A stretch of 64,000 bases of DNA from SAR86 cluster bacterium. Its GTDB lineage: Bacteria; Pseudomonadota; Gammaproteobacteria; Magnimaribacterales; Magnimaribacteraceae. Position numbers and translations under genes: made by a program. Every line of letters starts with the position of its first letter. Within the stretch, counting starts at the first letter, position 1. Where the stretch lies: the NCBI GenBank assembly GCA_023703575.1, contig CP097969.1, positions 1,273,517-1,337,516 of the forward strand, given 5' to 3'. Positions 33,986-43,138 of the stretch are shown one piece after another. Below the pieces are notes generated by a model. That model had not been told where the DNA came from and did no database searches. It saw nothing but the letters and a program-made list of their open reading frames with translations.

Positions 33986-34713
33986 TTTATATCTTCTGGA
34001 TCATCCGGAAGAAAGTTGTCCTTAGATTCGATGGTCATCACATCAACAATAACTCCTATGACCATGTTTAATAGAACAACGGCATTGATAATGATGAAGC
34101 TAACAAAATATATCCATGACAAGGGATAAATTACTATTACATCACTCATTATGGCTCCCCAGTCGTCATAGGTCGCAACTTGCATGAGTGTGAGCATGGC
34201 AACACCAATATTGCCCCAACGATCTGGTTCGATTTCACCAAAAATTAAAGTGCCAATTGCGCCCCATATATAAATAAAGATAAACATTAAAAGCGCGATA
34301 AAACCGACTCTAGGTATAGTTTTAATAAGAGCCTCTATGATGTGTCTGAAAGCAGGTACTACTGTAACTATTCTTAAGATTCTTATTATCCTTAATAGAC
34401 GAGCAACAAAAACACTTTCAGCGCCCCCAACAGGGATTAGGCTTATGGTGACTATGATAAAATCAAACACATTCCAGCCATCTTTAAAAAACTTAATTAG
34501 AGATCTCTCAGCAATCATTCGAATGACGATTTCTATCGTGAAAAATATCGTGATAGCGTAGTCAAAAACCTCAAGAAGATAGATATAGTTAGAGGGAATG
34601 TCATAAGATGATACACCCGCATATAATGCCGATGCTAGAATCACAGATATAACGAGAGAATTAAAAAACTTACTGTTTCTGATCTTTAGAAAAAAATCTA
34701 CAAAACCATTCAT
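33982..34713 (-). CDS. Voltage-gated cation channel (single-domain, bacterial Nav/Cav type)
   Basis: 243 residues from the ATG at 34713 (a GTG one codon upstream is the alternative). Six helices plus a pore loop. The S4 voltage sensor has four Arg at every third position (ARLLRIIRILRIV, about 104-116). S1-S3 contain the acidic counter-charges (FFTIEIVIRM, NVFDFIIV). The pore loop is TLMQVATYDDWG (about 175-186), whose filter TYDDW replaces the sodium-selective TLESW of NaChBac-type channels. Two adjacent Asp in the filter are what confers calcium preference on engineered NavAb variants, so calcium or mixed divalent conduction is possible. It would form a homotetramer in the inner membrane. 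Confidence 0.88.
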   Translation of the reverse strand: MNGFVDFFLKIRNSKFFNSLVISVILASALYAGVSSYDIPSNYIYLLEVFDYAITIFFTIEIVIRMIAERSLIKFFKDGWNVFDFIIVTISLIPVGGAESVFVARLLRIIRILRIVTVVPAFRHIIEALIKTIPRVGFIALLMFIFIYIWGAIGTLIFGEIEPDRWGNIGVAMLTLMQVATYDDWGAIMSDVIVIYPLSWIYFVSFIIINAVVLLNMVIGVIVDVMTIESKDNFLPDDPEDIN

Positions 34714-34755
34714 CACTATCTCCTTTTTTGCATTATAGTTGAAAAATTTAATCTA

Positions 34756-37700
34756 CTAGCAACCACCATTTTCACAAAGCAGATAAATTCCTTCTGCCAT
34801 ATAAAAATCATTGGCTCCAGCTGTTCCTGTATCTCCAGATTTATATAAATTCACATTCACCCTTCCTCCACTCTCCTTTTGAGACGAATCTCCAAACAGA
34901 GCACCTGCCACTGCAGCTCCACCCAGCCAACTGTTATCCAAGGAATCCGTAGAAGTCCCTGTGTAAGTATTATTGGTTCCTGTGATAGCTACGGAAAAAG
35001 AAGCAAAACCAGCATTTGCTACAATCGGATTTTTATCATCAAAGTTAGTGAAATCTAAAGTTCCAGAATATCCACTGGCACCCCAGCTAAATGACGCTGC
35101 AACATCAGCTGTGGTTGTGTATTTATGTACATCATAATTTGTACCAGTCTGATTATATCTGTATGCAACATTGACCGCAGCAGCACCACTCATAGAAGCG
35201 GATCCTGAAGTTGGTATGTCGTTTTGATCCAAGAGCTCACCGCCTACCCAAGTACCTAAGTGTACTGAAGCATTTTGATCACCTGAATTAGGAGATATAT
35301 CGGCAGCACTCATGGCCCAGAAACCCCAACTGGAATAGCGAGTATCTGGCATTGAATCATTGCCTCCTGTGTGAAATAGATCAGAATCCTCTTTTTCCAA
35401 GGTATTGTAAGAAACCATTACTCCAGCCAAGTTATTAGAACCACCTGAGGTTCCATCAATTTGCGCCCCATCGTCTTGAATCTCAGCACCAAAGACTTCG
35501 TGAGAAATGAAAGCTGATTTCGCTTCGTCATTAGTAGCATCGCCAAACTTAAGAGTCATAGAGCCAGTGTCCACGGTTGACCAATTTGAAGTGTAATTAT
35601 TTGATGGTGCTGCGCTCACTGTCATAGGCGCTACCACCTGCACATCATCGTTGGTGAAATCAAATGTAAAGCTGGCCAAAGTGCTGCTTGAGCGAATTGA
35701 AGACAGCTGAGAGTTACCTGTACCACTGACATCAAATTCTAGAATGCCACTGAGAAATCCACTGTAATTTGTAGCGTCATTGAACATTCTAAAATTTGAG
35801 GCTTGTAAACTTGTCAAGTAATTACCACTAGCTGAGCCTTTTGCATCTACCTGAACAATGGACTGATTAAAGGTTCCGGTGCTGAAGGTGTCATTATTGG
35901 AGTTGTAATTGACACTCAAAGTCATATCACCTGACTTATATGGATCAGAGGAAGTAATCATGGCGCCACGAAATGTTTGGCCAGAGTCCGTACCCCAAAA
36001 GCAACCAGTGTCCATAGAGGTTGCACACTCAATTGGTGAGGTGCCATAGTTAATACCCAACCCATCATTGTCGGCATTGGTCGCACCTTGATAAGACCAA
36101 TAATGATAACCATCCATGCCCAAGCCAGTATCTCCAACTGAGTATCGAGTCGTATCATTTTTACGATCATCTATACTAGAAATAACGACATTAAGAAGAC
36201 TTTCTTGATCGTCTCGAGTCGTGCTACCGGATGCTCCGTCGTATGAATCTTTTATAGAAATTTGTGCCCAAAGCCCAACTCCTTTATTGAAGGTACCACT
36301 TGTATCTAGCACCTGCCACCACATGGATTGACCTTCAGGAAAGTCATTGGCTGACCCACCAGTGAATCTGGATGTATCAATCCTTTTAGTACCGGCGTTA
36401 ACTGCTTCAGAAAGGGCAATGCTAGAAAAGTCGTAGTAATTTTCATAGGTATTACAGTCAGAGGCGCTATTACTAGCCATACCTAAACAATAATCGTGCC
36501 CCACATCGCCATAGGACCAAAGTGTCTTAGGGATGAAATTGGGAATAAAATAATCATTACTGGTTCCACTTGCAGCGAAGTTTTCAATCGGGATGACCAG
36601 AAAACCATAGACTCGCTTGTTAGTGGCCTGGGAGTCAGTATGAGTTTTAAATAAAGCATCGGTGTAGACCTCACCTGCTATAGTGACTTGATCTTCATAG
36701 AGGTTGTATGTTGAGGTGTTTTGAGCCAAACCGAGCTCCAAAATCCATTTCATCACTAGGTAACCATTAGCGGTACTATATGAACCTAATCCTTGATTCT
36801 GCCAATTTATATCTGTAGTTCCTACAATGGTCCCAGTATGAGTTTGGCTGTTAGACTTAGCGGCAGGATCACAGATCATAAGTCCGGTAACACCAGGAGT
36901 TAATAAGTTACATCCTGACGCGATACTAGATCCTATACCTTTGTGGTAAGTTCCTGGAAAACCTATTGAAGAAGGCAAGGCATCATAATTGAAGCTGGTT
37001 CCCGATATATTGGGGTTCGAAATCGTTACAGCACTATTATTTTCATAAGAGCCGCTAACAACGTAAGTATTAGAACCGTATCCCAAATCTTCTAAGATTT
37101 CATTTATACGGTCTCGATTATATGAAGAACTACAACAACCATTCCATTCGTACCACATTGACTTGTAGATGCCTCCATTTGCAACGAAGTCAACGATCGA
37201 AGAATTAAGAGTATTGTTAACATTTCCTAACCGAATATCTATCACATGCGTATATTGATTCATATTAGCAACAGAACTTGGATTTGTTGAGTGCGTATAA
37301 GTTCCTCCTAATTCATTTATAGCTGCTGGCCAAGATCTAGTGCCTGTTTCTAAATCGTTTGCCCAACTCCCCGCTGTTCCTCCGGTGAGTATCAAAGCAT
37401 TCGGTGTTGCAGTTGAACTTGTGTAATTTATATTCGAAGCAGACTTATCAGTGGTCATAAACCAATATTTAGCGCCTTCTAGTCGTCCTGCAGTCAGGAA
37501 TTCAGCGTTGTCTATAGTGGTAGTGACTGCCGTGCCTTGAGTGCTGTAATATTTACCATCGCGTGCGGAAGAATTTGGTGCAAAGCTAAATTCACCATTG
37601 CCAGAGGTATCGATGGGGAAATAATATCGCCAATTGAGCACAGTTCCAGAATTGATTTCAACTGGCACATAATTAAGAGACGTATCATCCACACTAGTAA

Positions 37701-40700
37701 TATCAGTTGAATTGGTAGTACCGACTTGCTCAAGAGTATAGGCCGGCAAACTTGAACCAGAAGGTCCACGCGTGGCCGTGGCACTAAAGCCGCTTCTTGA
37801 GACTGAGTTATAGGCAGCAGAATAACGCAAGACTGCCGATTCAAGCTCTTCAACATTCTTAACATTAACGGTAAAGGCATCGGTGGTGGTTGTGCCTCCT
37901 GCGGTTGCAGTTAAAGTTAAACTGTAACTTTTGGCTGTCTCATAATCTAAAGCTGCATTGGTCGTGATATTACCAGAGCTATCGACAGCAAAATTACTAC
38001 TGCCAGTTCCGCTCAGACTGTAAGAAACGGTTTCGCTCTCAGGATTAGTAATACTCGAACTACCTACCGAAGTTCCAGAACTAGAAGACTCAGCTAGAGC
38101 AGCTCCACTATTTGCTAAGGTAACCGCGAGAGTATTGATGGCTGCATTATCAACAGTCAATGTAAAGACCTGAGAAGTTGTAGTAACACCATCGGTAGCC
38201 GTAACTGTAAAGGAATGAGATGTTTTGGTTTCGTAGTCCAGCGCATTGGAAAGGGTCACTTCTCCTGTCGAGCTGTCGATGGAGAATTTATTATCATCGT
38301 CAGTTAAGGAGTAACTGACTGTTCCTTCACTATTAGAAGTAGAGGATGTCACAATAGTCGTGCCCGTAGAAATAGTTTCCAACTGAGAGCTAGAAGCCAA
38401 AGATGAGCTCAAAGTTAAGTCAATATCAGTTACATTTAATGTGAAAGTTTCGGAGCTAGTTGTTACGCCATCAGTAACCGTAACCGTAAATGAATGAGAA
38501 GTTTTAGTCTCATAATCTAAAGCATTAGCAAGTGTTACCTCGCCTGTAGAGCTATTAATCGCAAATTTATCATCAGCATCAGTGATTGAGTAGCTTAGAG
38601 TTCCTTCAGCATTACTTGTTGAAAGCGTCAATATTGATGTCCCTGTTGAAATAGTCTCAGCTTGACTTGCAGAAGCTAAACTTGAAGTGACTGATAGATC
38701 AACGTCACTAATAGTGATTGTCAGTGGTTTGGACACTGTCTCTTTTCCGTCAGAAGCAACTATCTCAAGTTCATAGGAAGTTTTCGTTTCATAATCTAAA
38801 GAAGACTTCAGAGAAATTCTTCCTTGGGAATCAATCGAGAAAATATCACTTGCCACTCCTCCTTCGGAGATAGAGTATGTTACCTCTCCAGCTGCATCAG
38901 AAGAGCTTGCTTGAGCAATTGAAGATCCTGTTGAAATATTTTCAGCCAACGTAACTTCCGTATTATCCAAAGAAAGGGCAAGCTCGCTGATATCAGTTAC
39001 CGAGAAATTAATCTGAGTTTGTACCGAGTTGGTACCGTCACTACTCGTCAGCGTCAATTCATAAGAAGTCTTGGTCTCATAATCTAAACCAGTCTTCAAA
39101 GTTATGACGCCTTGATCATCAATTGAAAATTGATCACTTCCTGTACCCGATAAAGTATAAGTAAGTTCGTCGGATTCTGGATCGGTGTAAGCAATGGTAG
39201 CTATCGTTGATCCTGTAGTTATATTTTCTGCAAATTCACTTCCTTGAAGGCTGATTGTGACATCTGGTGATTCATTAACATCTGATAATGTAATTGTAAG
39301 AGGTGAAGTGGTAGAGTTGGTTCCATCCGATGCAGTGACGTTGAAGGTATAAGATGTTTCTGTTTCATAATCGAAGGTTACCTTTGAAGTAATATTGCCT
39401 TTGCTATCTATCTCAAAATTTTCACTTCCCGTTCCCGACAAAGAATAGGTAATAGTTTGTGATTCTGGATCAACAGAACTGATCGTAGCCAGTGCAGTTC
39501 CCACCGCAATACTTTCTTCAAAGCTCTCTGATTTGAGGGTTGAAGAAAGGCTAGGTGCTTCATCAACATCAGATATATCAAATGTAATTACAGAGCTAGT
39601 TGTCAATTCTCCGTCACTAGCAACTAAGGTAATCTCGTAATTGGAGTAAGTTTCGAAGTCTAAAGAATCCTTTAGAGTTACATTTCCATTCTCATCCACA
39701 CTGAAGTATTCACTCCCTGGGCCTGTCAAACTGTAAGTTATGGTATTGGACTCGGGATCTGCTACGCTTGAAGTTGCAATAATCGTGCCTAAGGCTGAAT
39801 CTTCACTAAAAGATGTTGAGGATAAAGCTGAAGATAATGAAGGTGCTTCATTAATATCGCCAACATTGATAAAAACTTCCGTCTCAGAGCTAAGCTCTCC
39901 ATCGGTCGCTATTACTGTGAGGGTATAGGAGGCCTTGGTTTCAAAGTCGAAGCTCTCTGCTAATGTAATATTGCCAGCTTCATCAATAGTAAATTTATCA
40001 CTACCCTCTCCACTTATCGAATAAGTGACTTCTTGATTCTCAGGATCGGAGATAGTGACCCCCACTAAAACAGACCCTGTAGCTAGATCTTCTGCATAAG
40101 AATCCTGAATTTCGGTACTTACTGAAGGTGCCTCGTTGATATCTCGAACTGAAATATTCACAGGTATTACTACTTCTTCATCCTCTCTTTGAACTATTAA
40201 GTTCAATGAGAAATTAGTTTGATCTTCGTAGTTAGCTTCACCGATAAAACTTAGTGAATTAGTAGAAGGATCGTATTGGAATAAATCTTTATCTTCTCCG
40301 TCAATTGTGACCGTAACTTCTACATCATCATCTTTATTGGTTTGAAGAGTTGCTAAATTGATATCTGTCTCATTCTCATTGATTTGAATACTTGCATTGC
40401 TTAGAGAAGCATCAAAAGGTGCCTCTTCAACTATAGTCTCGGTTGTTTCAACTGCAGCAGTATCTTCAATGGAGGTTTCTGAGGCTTCTTCTGTTTCTTC
40501 AGTAGTTTCTTCAACTTCTTCAGAAGTTGTATCAACATCGACTGCAGTATCAACAACATCATCAGCCGTAGAAAGTTCTGATGGAGCTATATCCGAAGAG
40601 TTATCCGATACTCCAGAAGAATCTAGTGCGCTTTCATCAACGTCTGGTTGAGGATCATTATCAACCCCAGCTGAAGTATCTGCTTGATCAGATATTTGAT

Positions 40701-41691
40701 TTTCTACACTAGAGTCAGATGTACTGTCATCTTGTGCAGCGCTGTTATCTGATCCAGATTCTGTTTCTGTGACTGAGGCACTTTCCTGTTGAGTATCATT
40801 ATCCTGTCCTTGATCCTCAGAAGTATTGGTTTCTTCTGTTGTACTTTCTGATTGTTCTTCAGAAGCGCTTTCTTCTGAAGTTGTTTCTTCAGAGGACTCT
40901 TCACTCGACTCTTCTTGAGTTGATTCTTCTGTTGACTCCTCTTCTTTAGATTCCTCTGTAGATTCCTCTTCTGATGATTCTTCTTCTGATGACTCTTCTT
41001 CTGACGATTCTTCTTCTGACGATTCTTCTTCTGATGATTCTTCTTCTGATGATTCTTCATCATTTTCGCGAGCTTCTAGTCCCTTTTGAAGTTCTGCTAA
41101 AAAAGTTTCACTCAGCTGCTGAGGTTCGCTTACTTCGTCCGTTGGATCTTCAACTGTCACAACAAACCCATTCTCTATCAAGCTAGTGGCCGCTGCGCTA
41201 TTTTGATTAGGAGTCATAGTCAACTCTTCTCCATAGACAAAAGCTGCAGAGGTAGAGAGTCCTTGTGTTTGAACTATCGTGATTCCACCCCTGATACCTA
41301 CAGTAGCAGAATTGGTTCTTATTAGGGCGGGCCTTTTCTTAGTCACTTTACCTCCCACCAACCTTAAAAGCCCACGAGACGAAACTTCCAAAGATCCTTC
41401 GGCAGTTTCGGGGTTATAGATGAATTTATCTAAAGTGACTGAGGAATTTGGCCCAATTGAAAAGGAAGTCCCATCTATAAGAAGAAGTGCCGCTCTCCCA
41501 ATAGCATCTGTTTCAAGAGTATGGTTTTGTATGATTTTATATCCGGCCTCTACGAGCTTTCTTTCTTCTTCCAATGTTAAGTCAGTGGTATTTTTGTTAA
41601 CAGCAGAGGCAACACCAATCTCCTTTGACATTGAAGTTTGCACGCTCAATAAAAGAGCCAAAATAAAATGAATTTTAAATAATCTAGTCAT
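34756..41691 (-). CDS. Giant FecR / cadherin-like repeat surface protein
   Basis: 2311 residues. Signal peptide at 1-22; FecR-like domain about 60-155 (IGRAALLLIDGTSFSIGPNS, then LIRTNSATVGIRGG); a Ser/Glu low-complexity stalk about 210-420, including ESSEE repeats; then about nine cadherin-like repeats (420-1310) with recurring LDYETKTSY, DG and ISDV elements that bind Ca2+ in this fold; then a C-terminal region of about 1000 residues with no recognised family, rich in Ser, Asn, Gly and Thr and ending LLCENGGC. It looks like a long adhesin or extracellular structural protein. It is 2 bases after the TPR/beta-barrel gene, probably its outer-membrane partner. FecR domain proteins are often found beside CHASE2 cyclases, as here. 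Confidence 0.8.
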   Translation of the reverse strand: MTRLFKIHFILALLLSVQTSMSKEIGVASAVNKNTTDLTLEEERKLVEAGYKIIQNHTLETDAIGRAALLLIDGTSFSIGPNSSVTLDKFIYNPETAEGSLEVSSRGLLRLVGGKVTKKRPALIRTNSATVGIRGGITIVQTQGLSTSAAFVYGEELTMTPNQNSAAATSLIENGFVVTVEDPTDEVSEPQQLSETFLAELQKGLEARENDEESSEEESSEEESSEEESSEEESSEEESSEEESTEESKEEESTEESTQEESSEESSEETTSEESASEEQSESTTEETNTSEDQGQDNDTQQESASVTETESGSDNSAAQDDSTSDSSVENQISDQADTSAGVDNDPQPDVDESALDSSGVSDNSSDIAPSELSTADDVVDTAVDVDTTSEEVEETTEETEEASETSIEDTAAVETTETIVEEAPFDASLSNASIQINENETDINLATLQTNKDDDVEVTVTIDGEDKDLFQYDPSTNSLSFIGEANYEDQTNFSLNLIVQREDEEVVIPVNISVRDINEAPSVSTEIQDSYAEDLATGSVLVGVTISDPENQEVTYSISGEGSDKFTIDEAGNITLAESFDFETKASYTLTVIATDGELSSETEVFINVGDINEAPSLSSALSSTSFSEDSALGTIIATSSVADPESNTITYSLTGPGSEYFSVDENGNVTLKDSLDFETYSNYEITLVASDGELTTSSVITFDISDVDEAPSLSSTLKSESFEESIAVGTALATISSVDPESQTITYSLSGTGSENFEIDSKGNITSKVTFDYETETSYTFNVTASDGTNSTTSPLTITLSDVNESPDVTISLQGSEFAENITTGSTIATIAYTDPESDELTYTLSGTGSDQFSIDDQGVITLKTGLDYETKTSYELTLTSSDGTNSVQTQINFSVTDISELALSLDNTEVTLAENISTGSSIAQASSSDAAGEVTYSISEGGVASDIFSIDSQGRISLKSSLDYETKTSYELEIVASDGKETVSKPLTITISDVDLSVTSSLASASQAETISTGTSILTLSTSNAEGTLSYSITDADDKFAINSSTGEVTLANALDYETKTSHSFTVTVTDGVTTSSETFTLNVTDIDLTLSSSLASSSQLETISTGTTIVTSSTSNSEGTVSYSLTDDDNKFSIDSSTGEVTLSNALDYETKTSHSFTVTATDGVTTTSQVFTLTVDNAAINTLAVTLANSGAALAESSSSGTSVGSSSITNPESETVSYSLSGTGSSNFAVDSSGNITTNAALDYETAKSYSLTLTATAGGTTTTDAFTVNVKNVEELESAVLRYSAAYNSVSRSGFSATATRGPSGSSLPAYTLEQVGTTNSTDITSVDDTSLNYVPVEINSGTVLNWRYYFPIDTSGNGEFSFAPNSSARDGKYYSTQGTAVTTTIDNAEFLTAGRLEGAKYWFMTTDKSASNINYTSSTATPNALILTGGTAGSWANDLETGTRSWPAAINELGGTYTHSTNPSSVANMNQYTHVIDIRLGNVNNTLNSSIVDFVANGGIYKSMWYEWNGCCSSSYNRDRINEILEDLGYGSNTYVVSGSYENNSAVTISNPNISGTSFNYDALPSSIGFPGTYHKGIGSSIASGCNLLTPGVTGLMICDPAAKSNSQTHTGTIVGTTDINWQNQGLGSYSTANGYLVMKWILELGLAQNTSTYNLYEDQVTIAGEVYTDALFKTHTDSQATNKRVYGFLVIPIENFAASGTSNDYFIPNFIPKTLWSYGDVGHDYCLGMASNSASDCNTYENYYDFSSIALSEAVNAGTKRIDTSRFTGGSANDFPEGQSMWWQVLDTSGTFNKGVGLWAQISIKDSYDGASGSTTRDDQESLLNVVISSIDDRKNDTTRYSVGDTGLGMDGYHYWSYQGATNADNDGLGINYGTSPIECATSMDTGCFWGTDSGQTFRGAMITSSDPYKSGDMTLSVNYNSNNDTFSTGTFNQSIVQVDAKGSASGNYLTSLQASNFRMFNDATNYSGFLSGILEFDVSGTGNSQLSSIRSSSTLASFTFDFTNDDVQVVAPMTVSAAPSNNYTSNWSTVDTGSMTLKFGDATNDEAKSAFISHEVFGAEIQDDGAQIDGTSGGSNNLAGVMVSYNTLEKEDSDLFHTGGNDSMPDTRYSSWGFWAMSAADISPNSGDQNASVHLGTWVGGELLDQNDIPTSGSASMSGAAAVNVAYRYNQTGTNYDVHKYTTTADVAASFSWGASGYSGTLDFTNFDDKNPIVANAGFASFSVAITGTNNTYTGTSTDSLDNSWLGGAAVAGALFGDSSQKESGGRVNVNLYKSGDTGTAGANDFYMAEGIYLLCENGGC
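40965..41060. repeat. 15-base tandem repeat inside the giant protein gene
   Basis: Six to seven units of about 15 bases encode repeats of the pentapeptide ESSEE on the minus strand (the plus strand shows GATTCTTCTTCTGAT). Synonymous changes (gat/gac) between units show that it is not freshly expanded. It forms a flexible acidic spacer between the FecR and cadherin regions, and could vary in copy number between strains. Confidence 0.85.
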
Positions 41692-41693
41692 AC

Positions 41694-43040
41694 TTAACTA
41701 TTGAGTAGACAAACATAACTAAAATCTGCCGTAACTTGGAGGTTTGATCGAGCATAAATGTCTATAGAACTTTTATTATCATTTTTAGAAATTCTATAAT
41801 TTGCAAATAAGCAATTATTCGAAGAGGACTTAGAAAATTCTACTTTTATTGAATTCAGCTCTTCTTTTCTTTCACCAAAGACAGGAAGCGGAGAGAAATG
41901 TTGCTTATTTGAATGCGATAATGAGGCTTTAAATCCCCACCCTTTTCCCAAGAGCGAAGTAATATTCAAACCGAATGTGTTTGACTGATATGTCTCATAG
42001 GATGCCTTCGCATTGAATTTAGAGTACTCATATTCTATTTCCGTCAAAATATTCGAATTCGAAACATATGAATTTGATATCATCAGGCCATTCATTATTC
42101 CACTCTTCAAGTCATTCATTAAAAACTTTCTTTGATCATGAAAACCGCCGATTGAGAATAGCAAGCTATCGCTTAGAGAACCTGTAAATTTAATATCATA
42201 CTTATGTGAATTCAAAAGCGCTTTATCTGCCAGTAAAACGACAAAGCCTGTAAAACTTGCATCTAAAGAAGGTCGGCTAAAGATTGAGGTAGGATTACCC
42301 TCTAAATTAAATGTTCTTGTAGCAGAAGTTACAATGGAAGAAGTATCAAATCGATGAAAAGAATCGAGTCTTTGATCTGTAAGAGCGATAACATAATTGA
42401 TTTGATCACCACGAGGATGATTAAGATCTTGATTGAGTGTGTACGTATAGCGGAAGTTTTTTGTAATATCTCCCTGAGGTTTTGAGCCCTCTGGTACTGT
42501 CAAAGGAAATCCAGCGATTTCGATAATATCCTGATCAATACCTGAATTAGCGTTACTAGATCTAGTTAAGCCCATACTGAATATATGCTGATGAATATAA
42601 TCCTTTTCAGCCTCCACTATAGAATTTAAAAAAGAATCAACTTTTTTTAACACCTCTTCTGGAGCATCATAATTCTTAACACTGTTTAGATATAGCTTAG
42701 CGGACGGATAGGCATTGAGGCGAAAATATAAAACGCCTAATTCAAGTCGAATTCTTGGCAGATCTGGTTCATAGATTAGCATTTGCTCAAAAACACTAAT
42801 TGCAGCCTCAAGATCGCCTAAAAGTATCGACAAATTAGCATACGTAAATAAGTAATCTAAATTAGTAGGATCTTCTATTAATGCCGAAAAAATCTTTTCT
42901 CTTTCAGCATTGGTTTCCTCAATCATTTTAGGATCGGTAATTACGGGTGCTACGTTTGCTAAGATTAGGCTTTGTGAGCACAGGAATATGACCAAAAGCA
43001 ATACAAAAGCTTTTTTAAGCTGTCTATAAGAGAATCTCAA
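41694..43040 (-). CDS. TPR plus outer-membrane beta-barrel protein
   Basis: 448 residues. Signal peptide about 1-29; TPR-like helical region about 40-150 (ANLSILLGDLEAAISVFEQML, then RIRLELGVLYFRLNAYPSAKLYL); and a C-terminal half with alternating aromatic and polar strands ending in an ANYRISKNDNKSS-type strand and LNS, typical of a beta barrel. The layout matches surface-protein assembly or export barrels with an N-terminal TPR. It lies directly upstream of the giant FecR/cadherin gene, so it may move or anchor that protein. Confidence 0.7.
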   Translation of the reverse strand: MRFSYRQLKKAFVLLLVIFLCSQSLILANVAPVITDPKMIEETNAEREKIFSALIEDPTNLDYLFTYANLSILLGDLEAAISVFEQMLIYEPDLPRIRLELGVLYFRLNAYPSAKLYLNSVKNYDAPEEVLKKVDSFLNSIVEAEKDYIHQHIFSMGLTRSSNANSGIDQDIIEIAGFPLTVPEGSKPQGDITKNFRYTYTLNQDLNHPRGDQINYVIALTDQRLDSFHRFDTSSIVTSATRTFNLEGNPTSIFSRPSLDASFTGFVVLLADKALLNSHKYDIKFTGSLSDSLLFSIGGFHDQRKFLMNDLKSGIMNGLMISNSYVSNSNILTEIEYEYSKFNAKASYETYQSNTFGLNITSLLGKGWGFKASLSHSNKQHFSPLPVFGERKEELNSIKVEFSKSSSNNCLFANYRISKNDNKSSIDIYARSNLQVTADFSYVCLLNS

Positions 43041-43138
43041 AATTATCCCAAAAAAAATTTTGCGGAATTATCAAGCATTTCAAACCAACTATAAAGTATA
43101 TTTAATGGATTTCTGATAACCTGTAAAATTTAGGGTTT

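Noticed and set aside
40905-41060. Short regular repeats resembling a CRISPR array
   Set aside because: Units are 15 bases, contiguous, without spacers, and encode ESSEE pentapeptides in frame within the giant protein gene.
40397-41186. Plus- and minus-strand Ser/Val- or Lys/Gln-rich reading frames over the giant gene
   Set aside because: They are shadows of the low-complexity repeat, without ribosome sites or independent protein character.
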